A DNA stretch of 64,000 nt, from contig OY997588.1 of assembly GCA_963921825.1 (NCBI GenBank), positions 121,591,329-121,655,328 on the forward strand. The letters run 5' to 3'. Shown here in pieces: positions 1 through 12,500 of this stretch. The translations under genes and the position numbers were made by a program. The stretch's first letter is position 1. Every line of letters starts with the position of its first letter. The notes beneath the pieces are model-generated. The model had not been told where the DNA came from, ran no database searches, and saw nothing but the letters and a program-made list of their open reading frames with translations. Source of the stretch: Erodium maritimum. Taxonomy: Eukaryota > Streptophyta > Magnoliopsida > Geraniales > Geraniaceae.

Positions 1-250
1 CGTTACACGACGTAGTTGCTCAAATTTTTTCCGCACCGTCGACGTAGTTGCTTGAAGTTGTTTCGCACCGTTGACGTAGTTGCTTGAAGTTGTTTCACAC
101 CGTCGACGTAGTTTCTTGAAGTTCTTTCGCGCCGTCCTTATGAGGCGAGGTTGCTTGAAAACTTTTGCACCGTCATGTGACGTAGTTGCTTAAATTTGTT
201 TCACATTATCGTTATGCGACTTTCGTGAAGATGTTTTGCTCCCACGTGGT
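1..250. repeat. Degenerate minisatellite at the window edge
   Basis: A core resembling gacgtagttgcttgaagttg recurs at a spacing of about 32-33 bases near positions 9, 41, 73 and 105, and a weaker copy lies near 178. The copies decay to the right. The array probably continues beyond the left edge. No coding potential is visible. Confidence 0.7.
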
Positions 251-1297
251 GTAATTGCTCGAAGCTGAATCGTGCGTCCGTAATATCAAGGCTCATCTAC
301 ATGTGTAACATAGTAGTGGACATCTGCATTTTGGCCATAGTTGGAATGTACATATGCTTATGGGATGAAAAGTTAATATAGGGTGGAGGTGAAAAATGTG
401 ACAATACCAAATTAGATCTTTTAAAAGCCTAATAAGATCTAGAGCCATTGCCTCATACCCCGATTTCATGAATACACGATTAATACGATACAAAACATCT
501 TCAAGTATGAAAGACGATGGTTCCAACCATGCTGATTTTATGGACGCACAAGTATATGTATAATTTTAAGGAAAATCACAAAAACCATGAAATCAGAAGA
601 AATAAAGCAAAATGAAATTGTTGGGTCTAATATGCTAGTGTGTGAATAACATTGATGAACAATACCAGATGAATGGTAACGACGATGAAAGACTCCTCGT
701 GAACAATATTTGATGTGATGAAAAAGGAAATTCGGAACAATAACGTTTTCCCCGCCCGTTAAATGATATATTAACGAGAGGACCAATCAACAACTCATTA
801 AATTTAACCTAGGATCAAACTCGGGTCTAATACCAAGTTCAATACTAGACCATAGAACTAACATTGATATTGAGTTATTAACTTATAATAGATGTTCCCT
901 TCATACATGGGAGAAACCTAAACAATTTAGGAAATAAACTAACATCGGTAATCCCACTAGAAATAGGAAACTTTCTAAATATGTCCTTCTTCTAACAATG
1001 TGGAAGGCACAAGATCTGGAGGTTCGACCTCCTAAGTGATGCAGTGTTGGGATTTTTCTTCTGATCGACGGGAGACAAGGCCATGGTGCTGGTAAAAAAA
1101 CCCTAGTCATTCCATCGGGCCCTCCTAGTCCTGACGGAATTATAACCATGATGCGGCAGCATGATGTCTCTTTCACCCACACCTCGGTTTGTATTTAGGC
1201 AAGAACCTTCGGTAAGGGGCCAACACCTTATCGATAGCCTTATGGGTACATGTATGGATGTAGAGGATGATGTGGACTACATAATTTGGGGGTACTT
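251..1297. other. Intergenic sequence, no gene recognised
   Basis: Only short, unconvincing frames are present and none resembles a known protein. The right boundary is set by the target-site copy TACTT (1293-1297) of the solo LTR that follows. Confidence 0.5.
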
Positions 1298-2910
1298 TGT
1301 AATAACCACTCCCGGTCAACGCCAGTCAAACCTGCGAAAAACAGGAAAATTTAAATTTTTTTAAGCAGACACTTAATTGAACCTAAAATTGACCCCGAGT
1401 GTCATACCGAACTTAAGTTGACCCCGATATCGACCAAAGTGAGTTCAGGGGGACTCAGGGCAACTTTTTGACCGATTTGGGAAATGTTGACTTTTTGCTG
1501 GAAAAGTCAACCGAGCGACGTTTTGGTCCATTCGAGGACCGTTTCGGATCCAAAAAGCTTAGCCGTCGTCGCAACGGTCTTAGTTGAGCCGTTTCCTTGT
1601 AGCCCGTGAAGTTTCGTAATTTCTTGGAAAAAGTGCCCGTTCGGGGCCCGAAACGTCCGAATTTCGCGAATCTGATTGGAAAATATCTAGGAGATATTTT
1701 TCAAAAGGTGTGGAACCCACTTGCCACATGTCAATTATGTGGTGGTGTTAGGTTTCTTGAACAAAACAAAGATGAGACTTGGAGTGTTAGTTTTGTAATT
1801 TAAAAGGTTGGTTTTGATTTTTAAAACAAAACAAAAAGGGAAAGACTTGAAGTGTTCGGCCACACATGTAAAAAGGGGGAAGTTTTTAGAGAGAGAAAGG
1901 GAGTTAGAAATAAGAGAGAAGGAGGAGAGAAAAGAGAAGAAACTTTTGGAGTTTTGCCATTTCTCGATCATCCGTCTGGTGGATCGTCTCAACGATAAAA
2001 GAATCGAGCTCACATCGACATTCTCTACGGTGAGCACCTAACCGATTTTCATTTTGTTAAGTTCGAATTTTAGGGTTTGAGTTTAAACGGTTCAAATATG
2101 GTTTGGGTTTTGGTTAGAATTGGTTTAAAGATGAATGGTTGAGGTTTGGGGTTCGTTAGGAACATTTTGGGGTAAAAAGGGAATTTTTCCATTGTGGCCG
2201 TGTGGGGCCCACACGCCCGGGTATCGGGTTTTCGTGTTCGGGTGGTTTAGGACGTTCTCCAAGTCGTTAATCCACACCCGGATCGAAATTTGGAATTAAA
2301 TTGTGAAAGTTGGAATTTCGGGTTTAGAAACTTTAAACGCTAATTAAATGACTCGGAAGTCGGAATTCGATTCCGTCGAGTGCCTAGGAACCCTTGAATT
2401 ATTCTAAGACCGTAGAAACGAAAACGGGAATTTTTGGAGCCCCGGAAGGGCGTTTTCAAAACCCGGGAAGATTCGCCATGTCGGGCGAATCGGGCCTTTC
2501 CGGGTCCAATATCGACAATGTCGAGTAATTGGGGAGTTTGGGAGTGATCGACATTGTCGGGGTTATTTTTGGGCGTCAGGTTTATTAAAATTCATTTTAT
2601 GCCTGCAAGCTTAAAAGCGTTTAAAATTGTGTTCTTGTTAGATCGTGCCGCTGACAGAGGAAAGGGAAAGCTAGGCGAGTGACCGAGATCATGCCCGAGC
2701 TTAATTGTGCGCTTTTGGAGAAGGCATACGAGGTAGGGAAAAGTAGCCGGATCTCGGCCCTGACTAGGGAAAGTTAACAGTAGAATTGCATGTGACACCG
2801 GGGTGTCGTGGGTTAAGTAGGTCTATCGAATATTAGAAAGGCATGATACGGGAACGTAGCGAACCTTAGCAATGCATGTGACACTTAGTAATGTCGTAGG
2901 AGCAGTGAAC

Positions 2911-3075
2911 TTATCGATATTAGAATTACTGGAGGCATATGACCATGCCCGAAGGTTGATTGTGAACTTGTTGATATTAGAATTACTGGAGACATATGAC
3001 CATGCCCGGAGGTTGATTGTGAACTTGTTGATATTAGAACTGCTGGAGGCATTGGTTATGCCCGGAGGTTGATTG
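2911..3075 (+). repeat. 57-bp tandem repeat, three copies, inside the solo LTR
   Basis: The word gatattagaa recurs at 2916, 2973 and 3030, each copy followed by a catgcccg-aggttgattgtg segment. The LTRs of the full element at 20509 have a shorter version of this array near 22190-22350. Confidence 0.85.
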
Positions 3076-3477
3076 TGTAGTTGTGTCTTGGGTGGCCATG
3101 AGAGCCCGTATTACTGTTGTGTCTTGGGTGGCCATGAGAGCCCGTGTTTTACTGTTGGTGTCTCGGGTGGCCATGAGTGCCCGTGGGGTTGTTGAGCCCG
3201 TGAGTTATTGTCGGTGTGTCTTGGGAGGCCGTGAGTGCCCGTGGGGTTGTTGAACCCGTGTCTTTACTGTTGGTATGTCTTGGGAGGCCGTGAGTGCCCG
3301 TGTGGTTGTTGAGCCCGTGAGTTACTGTTGGTGTGTCTTGGGTGGCCGTGAGTGCCGTGGGGTTGTTGAGCCCGTGAGTTATGGTCGGTGTGTCTTGGGT
3401 GTCCATGAGTGCCTGTGGAGTGTTGAACCTGTGTTGTTGCTGTTTGTTGAACTTGCTTGTGATTGTGATTGTGGTTA

Positions 3478-3810
3478 CCTGAGTGAGAGAGGTTACTGAG
3501 ACAGGTCGACCGCCTGGCCCGACTTTGTGTCGGGGAAGCGCGTGAGTGAGAGAGGTTACTGAGACAGGTCGACCGCCTGGCCTGACCGGGACTGGCAAAG
3601 CGCGTGAGTGAGAGAGGTTACTGAGACAGGTCGACCGTCTGGCCTGACCGGGATTGGCAAAGCGCGTGAGTGAGAGAGGTTACTGAGACAGGTCGACCGC
3701 CTGGCCTGACCGGGACTGGCAAAGCGCGTGAGTGAGAGAGGTTACTGAGACAGGTCGACCGCCTGGCCTGACCGAGACTGGCAAAGCGCGTGAGTGAGAG
3801 AGGTTACTGA
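3478..3810 (+). repeat. 62-bp tandem repeat, five copies plus a partial one, inside the solo LTR
   Basis: The word gagtgagagaggttactgag recurs at 3481, 3544, 3606, 3668, 3730 and partly at 3792. Each copy carries caggtcgaccg and a cctgaccgggactggcaaag segment. The first copy has a variant right half (cgactttgtgtcgggg). The copies are nearly identical, which suggests recent expansion. Confidence 0.93.
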
Positions 3811-3820
3811 GCAGCTGGAG

Positions 3821-3895
3821 TGCGATCCTTTGTGATCTTGTTTGGTGTGCGATCCTTTGTGATCTTGTTTGGTGTGCGATCCTTTGTGATCTTGG
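3821..3895 (+). repeat. 27-bp tandem repeat, three copies, inside the solo LTR
   Basis: The word tgcgatcctttgtgatcttg occurs at 3821, 3848 and 3875. The full element at 20509-31160 has this word once per LTR (near 22806 and 30626), so the array expanded in the solo-LTR lineage. Confidence 0.93.
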
Positions 3896-4098
3896 GTGTT
3901 GCGTGGTGGTCTGTCGTGTCTTTGGAGGATGTCGTCAATCGTTGTGTCGGGTCTACTTTACGTGTCCGAGTGTTGAGTCGGTTGAGGAAAGTATCTGTGT
4001 GTGTGTGTCAGTCGGGTTACTTGAGTTTGGGGATAGTGATCCCCGGTGTTGAGTTGGTTGTTGGTGTTACCGGCATTGTCTGCTAAGTATCCGTGGTG

Positions 4099-4114
4099 GT
4101 GAGCGAACGCTCAC
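4099..4114 (+). promoter_or_regulatory. Conserved LTR stem-loop, copy in the solo LTR
   Basis: GTGAGCG and CGCTCAC pair around AA, which can also be read as a TGAGC/GCTCA stem with loop GAAC. A pyrimidine-rich stretch and tacaggta follow. The same structure occurs in the other LTRs of this window. Its function is unknown. Confidence 0.6.
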
Positions 4115-4386
4115 CCCTAGCTGCTTTTCCTACAGGTACCGGTCGCAGGTTGGACTAGGTGAGCTTCTGAAGCTTGAAGAGCTAGGAGCGGGATTCTGGG
4201 TTTATTTTGAGTCTAGCGACGTATACCTTGCATTTTGTCCATTTGTTGGGACGTACCTCTAAGTTGTAAATGATTATTTTGATGAAAAAACGGTGATTTT
4301 AAAGTGATTTATGTAAAAGGTTTCAAAATGTTTTAAACGTTCACGCTCCAGGTTCGGTTTTACTGAATTTGGGGCGTGACATACTT

Positions 4387-7330
4387 CAAACTAATCCAAG
4401 TCCAAATAGCAATGGACTAACTTCTCCAACGCCAACTCTTGTTCAAGGTCAAGAATAGTAAAGTAAGGTCTACCGTCTTAATACCTTACGAACATCTACC
4501 TTACCACTGCTTCGACTTTGGCATATTAGGTCACTCGGCTAAGGAGTGATTTGTACCGCGGATGGGAATAGGCTTTCTTGGGGATCCATGAGGGCAACCA
4601 TGGAGCGCCAAATGAGCTAGTTTTTAAAGAGGAAAAGGTAAGATAGGGCGGGGCACAAGTGAGGACATGAGGTTGCAACTTCGGTAACCTCAATAAAGAG
4701 TAGTGCATGGCCAAGGGACTCGTGTCCGTACACCGGGTGGCATCGAACAATCTTGTTGACTCCATAACGGGGGGGGGGGGGGGGGACCGAGAACCTTGAT
4801 CCGTCGTGACCTTGTTCCGTCCCTATCAATGGAAAATGGGTCCTTGGAGCCTGAACCTAAAGCTTTCTCGATCAGGAAGGAACACATATAATTAGGCATG
4901 ATAACGTTAGCCTACCTTTGTTTTCATTGAAAGGGACACACAACGTCACACAGGGTGTGCAGATCTATGCACTAGTCTTACCCATCCGCTCATCCACCCT
5001 ATTTGTGACCCAAATGGGTCTCATCCATGAATTGTGGATCAAAATTTACAAATCCATAAACGAATGGGTGGGTCGCGGATCAAGTAATTCTAACTTGCGG
5101 GTGACCCAACCCGCTTGCAAATCATATCTAAGTTACAATTATATTATGTTATTTTTGTATTTGTAGATTATATATTGATTATCACCTCTTTATTTTACGA
5201 GGCTTTAATGGTTATTTTGTTCTGAGAGAGGGAGAACTCATGTTTTTATGTGTATCATTTTGTTGTTTATGAAACAATTAAAGAAATTCATTGTATTTCA
5301 AGATTCTTTAATTGTCAAGTTAAAGAAATTACAAAAATCTATTAACAAGAGAGGACTTAAATTGGCTAGAATACTTTGCATCAACAACTTTCATTTTGGT
5401 TACATAATAAATATAATCTAAGAGCTCAACACTTAAATTAGATCAGATTCAGAACTAGGTTGCACCTTATATATCTTAAAATGAAAATGAGCTCTCCAAT
5501 TTTTTAATCTGTCCCATGTAAGCGGATGATGTTCAACCTGCCCGCAACTCACCTGCATCCCGTTGGATGAAATCCATAAAGAAAATCAATTCATGGACGA
5601 GTGATGAGCCTAGTTTTTATCAACATGCATATTTGTGGGCATGTTGAACATGGTGTAATTGGCCGAATATCCGCCCGTGCACACCCTCACCTAGGGTGTT
5701 TGCATCTTCATGTGGTCTTACCCTTCGAGTATCGACGCGATGGGTAAAGAAATTAAAGTTCTGAGCCTCCTCGAATCTAGTGAAAAGGTCTGGTGAAGAT
5801 CTCTAAGGAATTTACCCCTTGGAGGTTTAACGGTAGATTTTGAATGGGCAACAAGGGGAGGTAAGAACGCTCGCATCTCCCAGAGATTAAGAGTTCAGTA
5901 AGGACTCCGCAAATACTTCTCCCCCACTGACCTAAAGTTGTCGTCGGTTCCACCAAGTATCGGTAAGGCGGTATTTTACCGGATCGAAATTCAACAAACG
6001 CGTCCCTCAACTATATTTAAGGGGATTGAAATTAAATTCTTGGGAGGCTGTACAGTCCATCCGGGGAAATCCAGGCATCGCAAAATAATGTATACCAAGC
6101 CTTTGTTACTCTTGTAATTGTCCCTAGAGTGGTCCCTACCGTGGTAACAATACCACATTGGATGTTTTTAGTAGAAAGTATTAGTGTCTTTATGTTTTTT
6201 GCAGTTATGTTTTACGTTTTTTAGTTAACCGTTCTTGTAATACTTCGGTCGTCATCATGACAATAACTCACACTAGTAACACACTTGAAGAAGGTTCGGT
6301 CTCTGTAATCGTGTTCGATTTACAATCCATAGGCCGTAATAATGATATTTCTCTCCATGTTAAAAAAAGGAATTATATGGGACTTATACAAATTTATAAT
6401 AACAACAAGAGGTTGGTTGTGTCACGAAGAGTCCGTGAATTTCTTTCAATTTACCAGATTGATTTTCACGGGGTATTTTTTTTCAATTTACTTCGTTGTA
6501 CTTTTAAATATCTAATGATATAAAGGAATTGATTTAGATATTATTGAGGAAATTTCGAGAAAATATGCTCATGATAGCATGAATTTATTTTCTATTTTTT
6601 TGAACGGGGATACATAGGTGTTTATATCCAAAACAACCGCTCCAACATATAATAATTTTCTCAAGATCATAGACCATAGGTTATTGATTATAGTTTAAGA
6701 CTCCCGTAGGTGTACCGACGTTCTTGGACCTATAAATATAATCCACTTTGTCTCGTAGATAAGAAGAAAAGAACAAATAAACACGATAATAAATACAAAA
6801 AACTACGGAGCCTACGATACCAGTTCCTTTGAAACCCATATCTTTCGTAGTGGGGAGTTATATGGACCTTATGATATTGTCGGTCCATCGTCTTGATTCG
6901 CTGGGATCATCTGAGATGTCCATCCTAGAGGTACGCCTTCATTTAGATGTTGTAAATAAAAAGGAGCATGCTCTGGCGTCACTGATGCTTCTAATCAAAA
7001 CCGATTGATCAAGTCTTTATAGATTATCATCAAGAACACCCCAAACATCGACGTCCCCCTAAAGGACCACTTATAACTCAACTTCACCCAAAAAGGCAGT
7101 CCAGAAAACTACTTCACCTACAAGGGCAGCCCATAACACGACTTCACCCAAACAAACACCCATAAGTCGATTTTATCCGACGCCAAAGCTCTGCTGACTC
7201 TATATTGAGGGGCATAACTTCATATAAAAAATGATTAAAAAAATTAGAAAATATGCATAATAGAGTAGAAACACCATCATTCTATCCTATAGTTGGCAGG
7301 TTTTCTCAAGTTTCTCATCATTTATATTAC
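4387..7330. other. Long intergenic stretch without a recognised gene
   Basis: No frame here resembles a known protein. Visible features are a run of 17 G (4769-4785), an AT-rich part around 5140-5500, and three imperfect copies of an acttcaccc-aaggcagccc unit about 31 bp long near 7078-7175. Old transposon remnants are likely but could not be named. Confidence 0.5.
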
Positions 7331-7333
7331 TAA

Positions 7334-8515
7334 GAGCACCCACAGTCGTGGGCGATAAGCTGCTGGCGAGGAGAAGTCGTCGGCGAGGAACTGGCAGGGA
7401 GCAGGCGAGGAGGAGGCGAGGTCTGCTGGCTACGTGCTTCTCGCTGGCAGCTCACGCCGGCGAGATGAGATGAGGATCTTAAAAAATATTATTTGTCCAA
7501 TTAAAAATGCTTGGTTTCAATGCTATTTGTTTTGAAAATTAAACCCCACCTATATTATCCAACAAATATCTGTACGTCCAATCGAATAACCTTGATCGTC
7601 GATCACCATAACTACAACATTTATGATAAACCTAACCTAAAACCTTATATAAACCCACCCTCACAAACTAAAAATGCACACACTCTCTACTATTCATCCT
7701 TCTCATACACTATCGTCCCGACACTCATCCTTCTTTGTCCGTCATCATGGAATTCGATCCTGAGGACATGGAACTCGATTCTATGTTGAATGACATGCTC
7801 GACGATTGTCTGTCAACCGATGAGATGTTGGACGACGCTTTGGTGGATTCTCCACCAAAGAAGCGCACATACATTCGACGTGACCGGGAAGCCGCAAACG
7901 AACGGTTAATGAATGACTACTTCAACACCAACCCTGTGTACACCGAGGTACAATTTCGGCGTCGATTTAGAATGCCAAAGTCGGTGTTCCTCCGTATCGT
8001 TTATGCATTGGAGCAGCACGACGATTACTTCAAGGAAAGGTTTGATGCATTGGGTCAAGTTTCATTATCTCCTTATCAGAAATGTACTGCCGCCATTAGG
8101 CAATTATGTTACAGTATTGCAGCTGATGCGTTGGACGAGTATGTGAAGATAGGGGAAACAACGGCTTTGGAATGTTTGCGCACATCTTTTGTGATCGAGA
8201 TGTTAGTTTTCATTATTATGTGTTCGTTTCCTTTATTCGGTGTTAGTTTCCTTGGTGTTAGTTTCTTTTTATCTATGTTCGTTTTCTTTTTATCTTTTTA
8301 TCTAAGTTATCAATATTTGTTGTTTTCCATTTAAAATCTATTTTTAAAAAATACATTAAAAAAAAATTGTTTTTTATTCATCTCACCGGCGCCTCCCCGC
8401 CAGCCCACTGCAGAACTCGCTGGCGGTGAGCCGGCGAGATGAATAAAAAACAATTCTTCATATCATCTCGCCGGCGCCATCTCGCCGGCAGCCGACGAGA
8501 TGACTGTGGATGCTC
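7334..8515 (+). mobile_element. PIF/Harbinger element with a truncated transposase, 1182 bp, target duplication TAA
   Basis: The left end is gagcacccacagtc and the right end is gactgtggatgctc, an inverted pair with one mismatch. Both sides carry the 3-bp duplication TAA (7331-7333 and 8516-8518) that PIF/Harbinger transposases produce. Both ends are rich in ctggcgag and gccggcgag words able to form strong secondary structure. A TATA-like tatataaa near 7647 precedes the coding frame. The full transposase is far longer than what remains, so the copy is an internally deleted, non-autonomous derivative. Confidence 0.88.
7747..8334 (+). pseudogene. PIF/Harbinger transposase, N-terminal part only
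   Basis: The frame opens with an acidic leader (MEFDPEDMELDSMLNDML) and continues through RREAANERLMNDYF, FRRRFRMPKSVFLRIV and AIRQLCYSIAADALDEYVKI to GETTALECLR. That is the typical N-terminal half of plant Harbinger-type transposases (DDE_Tnp_4 / plant transposon protein families), which act in the nucleus on the element's ends. After about residue 147 the frame runs into a hydrophobic, low-complexity tail (VIEMLVFIIMCSFPLFGV...) with no match to the catalytic DDE domain. The reading is therefore a truncated transposase fused by deletion to unrelated sequence. It should be catalytically inactive, although the remaining helix-turn-helix-like part might still bind DNA. Confidence 0.85.
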
Positions 8516-8641
8516 TAAGGAAGAAAATCAACCAAATTTCAATAACTGTTAGGGTAAAAAAAAATATAAGACATGTTGTAATGTACAATTAATTCAGGAA
8601 GGAATGATTTGCACTAAAAATAGAAAAATATAAATAATAAA

Positions 8642-9478
8642 GGGAAAATGACACACAACCCTCGTTAACTATCACATTTTTTCACATCACCCCCCAAACT
8701 ATTTTTTGTAACAATTAAATCCCTTAACTTCATTTTGTTTTCACTTTGCTATTTTCCATCCAAAAATAAACGGAAAACAAGCATGTGCGTTGCACATGGT
8801 GTTATATTTCCTAACAATACCCAAACTACCCTTTTCAGATCTGTTTGGGATGGGGATTAAAATTGTATGAATTAGCGAAACTTTTCAGGTTTATTGTATT
8901 TGGTGTTTTTGTTTTGCATCTGGTTTGAAACCAAATTATTGTTTTAGTACTTGTTTTTATTATTAGAAATCTACAAATTTGTACGATTGCTGAGATGAAG
9001 AAGAGGAATTGAGTTGTTGACATGTTAAAATCGATAAAGTAAAAGACAAAAGAAAATAAAATGATGTGATGGTCATGAAAATTATTGTTTTGGTTTGATT
9101 TTCATTCTTACTGTGTGGACATGGATTATGCAGAATTGTAGTCATGGTCGTGTTATCTTGATGATGACATGCCTTTTTGTGCAGAAAAGCAATATAGAAG
9201 AACAGTTAAGAAATAAAAAGAGATAATAAAAAAATTGAAGAAAAGAAATTACAAAGAAATAAAGAATCTGAAAATGTATGAATAGCAATGGTATGGTTTT
9301 GAAAATTTGATGGTTGAAGAAGAGTATTTTAGACTTTTAAGATCTCTTAGATGAAAAGTTAACGGTGTTAGAGCAAAATGAAAACAAAATGAAGTTAGGG
9401 GTTTAAATGTTACAAAAAATAGTTAGGGGGTGATGTGAAAAAGCGTGATAGTTAGCGAGTGTTATGTGTCATTTTACT
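8642..9478. mobile_element. Non-autonomous Mutator-like element, 837 bp, 9-bp target duplication
   Basis: The two ends form an imperfect inverted repeat about 110 bp long: the left begins gggaaaatgacacacaac and the right ends gttatgtgtcattttact. Both sides carry the exact 9-bp duplication AATAATAAA (8633-8641 and 9479-9487), which is diagnostic of Mutator-like elements. The interior is AT-rich with no convincing transposase frame. It ends about 105 bp before the start codon of the glycosyltransferase-like gene, so it lies in or next to that gene's promoter. Confidence 0.92.
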
Positions 9479-9591
9479 AATAATAAATCATCATCTCATC
9501 ACCTAAAAAGTAAAATGTAATAAGAAAAACTGAAGCAGAGACCATTTTCTCACACTGCCATCTTCCTTGTTGTCTCTCTACACCAACCACC

Positions 9592-12500
9592 ATGCCCAAC
9601 CATCACCACCTCCACGCCCCACTACGCCCCGCCGCAACCTCCGCCTCCTCCGCCCAATCCTCCACTTCGAAGCTAATCCTCCTCCTCACCCTCATCCCTT
9701 TCTCTCTCGCTGCATTAGCCTTCGTCCTCCAATGGCGAGGCGGGATCACCGACCCCTCCACCCACTGGGCTCCGCCAGGATCCAACCACCTCCAGCTTCC
9801 CGGAACGGAGACCACCTCTCCTATCTCCGCCGTCGCCCACCCCTCTCCGTCCGATTGTTCCAGCCTCGTCCGTAGCTCATCGCCTTCCTTCCCCTACTAC
9901 CACAACTGGAAGTTCGATTTCGAGTCCAATCTGAAGCCAAAGGTTCTTTAGATTCTCGCTTTCCTATTGGTTTTTAGTTGAATTTCACTTGCGGGTTTGC
10001 TTTTTGTTTATCGAATTTTGGTGGGTGTTGCTAGATCTGGAATTTGTTGTCATTTTTTATTTTGATTACTTGCCCCCCTTTTCTTGAGTGGTATTTCTCA
10101 TTAGAATGATTTGAATTGGAGTAGTACATCCGAATTGGTCTTGTTTGTCGTTCAAAAATGAAGAATTTAACTAACCAAACTCAGTTCAGGTTTCTAAGCT
10201 TCTGGGATTTTTGTTATTGTGTACTCTGGAAGTCAGATTTGGTGTTTGATCTGGATTGAAGTACAGTGGTTTAACTTCAAATTTTGAAATTCAGTCAGTC
10301 CGGTTTTCTTTTTCATTAAGTATGTTTGCTATTTGTGGATTTAATTGATGTAATGGCTTTGAGATGGATGTAGGAATTCAGCCATTGATTTAGTGTTAAT
10401 CTTGACTGGCTTACAATGAATAATGCTAATCAGAAAGAAGAGTATCCATGCAAAAGTCTTTTATTCAATGCCAGCATTGTTTCTAAAGTAGCGGGTTTGA
10501 CAACTCTGTTGCTTGCTTATATGATTGTATCCTTGTTGAGAACATGATTACAACATTTATTCAATAAATTGAACTTCATGCCAGAATTTCGAGGGCACAG
10601 CTGTCCTTCATCCTCTCCTTCATGAATGATATTGCCAAGTTGCTAGTTTTTGTCGTTTCATGTTAGTGGTTTATTCTGAACGCTGTTTCTGTTTTGTTCA
10701 AATGTAACTTCTGTGACATTTGGTCATGTAGTTTTGCTATGAAATTCATGTAGCTAACCCCAATGTTGGCTAGGAAATGGCTTGGCTTGGATGTTCTTGT
10801 GTATGGTTTTTGAAGGGGATGGGCATTTAGTTTCTTACATGTTATAGAGGATTGTTAACTTGAATGATCTTGACCTTGTGCACTGCTGCTGAATGTGTAG
10901 ATATGTATTACATCAAGTACATCAGCTGGTTTAGATCAGATTCTACCTTGGATGTTTTATCATAAGGTCATCGGGGTTACAAACTTTTTCCTTTTTGTGG
11001 AGGGGAAGGCTGCATCTAGTAATGTATCTAAAGTGTTGGAGTCAATCCCTGTGAGTTAATCTGTCCTTCTACACTTACCACTTCAAATTTTCATGTTTAT
11101 GGATTTCTCTGTCCTTTGTCCTGGAGTCTGACTTGCTCTGCTTTTGGGTTGTATTACTTTTCCAGGGAGTCAAAGTGATATACAGAACAAAAGAGCTAGA
11201 GGAGCAACAGGCTAAAAGGTATGCTCAATGTTTTAACTTCAATGATTGATTTTCTGTTGGACTTGTGAAGTAATTTGTTCTTAGACTTTTCACAATCATC
11301 CTCACTTCTAGAAACATAAATGGACAAACTAATCATCTTTTGAAAAAAATCCTCCCAGTTTACGATGGGTTTTACACTAACTATATCTTTTTCTTTCAAC
11401 TGATGCTATCAGCCGAATCTGGAATGAGACATGGCTATCAAGCTTCTTTTACAAGCCATGTAATTATGAGCTTTTTGTGAAGCAGTCTCTTAATATGGAG
11501 ATGGCCATTGTCATGGCAAGGGTACGAATGATTATATTTCTTGTGCATTGTACAATGTTGCCAGTATTCTTATTTACTTATCATTAGTCATTCACTTTAT
11601 TTTGTACTGAATAATTTTTTGATGCTAAATATTAGGATGCTGGCATGGAATGGATACTTCATCTTGACACTGATGAGTTAATACACCCAGCTGGTGCTCG
11701 GGAGTACTCTTTGAGGCAGTTGCTGATGGATGTGCCTGGGAATGTTGATATGGTTATATTCCCAAATTACGTGAGTGATATTGATGTGACTGGTTGTAAT
11801 GTTTTATGAATGATCATATATTTCTGGAATATGTAAAAAATCTCAAAAGTTTCAAGTGATTCGTAATGCAAACATTGTAATCTTTTGGTCCAGGAGAGCA
11901 GCGTTGAACGGGATGATATCAAAGAGCCTTTTAGTGAGGTAAATTTTATATTTATAGTCCACCTTTATCGCTTTAAAGTGAGTTTAACAATCCACTGTAA
12001 ATATTTCAGTTAAAAATTTGTTAAATACTACTCATTTCAAATTATCATATGTTATACTTGGTAAGATGATGGGAGGCCTGGTTGGTGAGGTATTGGGAAG
12101 TCGGGAATCAATGGAAATAAGTATCATGGACTCTGTTTTCCTATTTAATACAAGTTTGGAATGACTAGTTTCTTGTCCTAACTTTTGGATGTTCTTGAGG
12201 GTGCGCGTCTAATGAAGTTTGGCATGTTTTATTCATGCTCACAGGTCTCAATGTTTAAGAGAAATTTTGACCATCTTCCAAAGGATACATATTTTGGCAT
12301 GTACAAAGAAGCAACTCGTGGAAATCCAAATTACTTTTTGACTTATGGAAATGGAAAATCAGTTGCTCGGATTCAAGATCATCTTCGTCCCAATGGAGCC
12401 CACAGATGGCACAATTATATGAAAACCCCAAAGTATGGTAACCCTGTTATTGAACATACGCACATGCATATCACCTTCTGATTTTGTTTTATCTATTTGG

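Larger units (their letters stand above)
1298..4381 (+). mobile_element. Solo LTR of a Ty3/gypsy element, 3084 bp, target duplication TACTT
   Basis: The segment starts tgtaataaccact and ends ggggcgtgaca, the same ends as the LTRs of the full element at 20509-31160. It is flanked on both sides by the 5-bp duplication TACTT (1293-1297 and 4382-4386). No internal coding region or second LTR is present, so this is a solo LTR, the usual product of recombination between the two LTRs of one copy. Blocks shared with the other LTR include gaattgcatgtgacaccggg near 2783 and the hairpin at 4099-4114. It differs by expanded internal tandem arrays. Orientation is + by comparison with the full element. Confidence 0.93.

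Noticed and set aside
3478-3895. Regularly spaced repeats as a CRISPR array
   Set aside because: Units are contiguous or LTR-internal tandem repeats without unique spacers, in a plant retrotransposon.
4769-4785. G17 run as a functional G-quadruplex or regulatory site
   Set aside because: It is a lone homopolymer with no gene nearby; length may be a sequencing or slippage effect.
9603-9815. Minus-strand frame opposite exon 1 of the glycosyltransferase-like gene
   Set aside because: It is an antisense shadow of a real exon with no motif.
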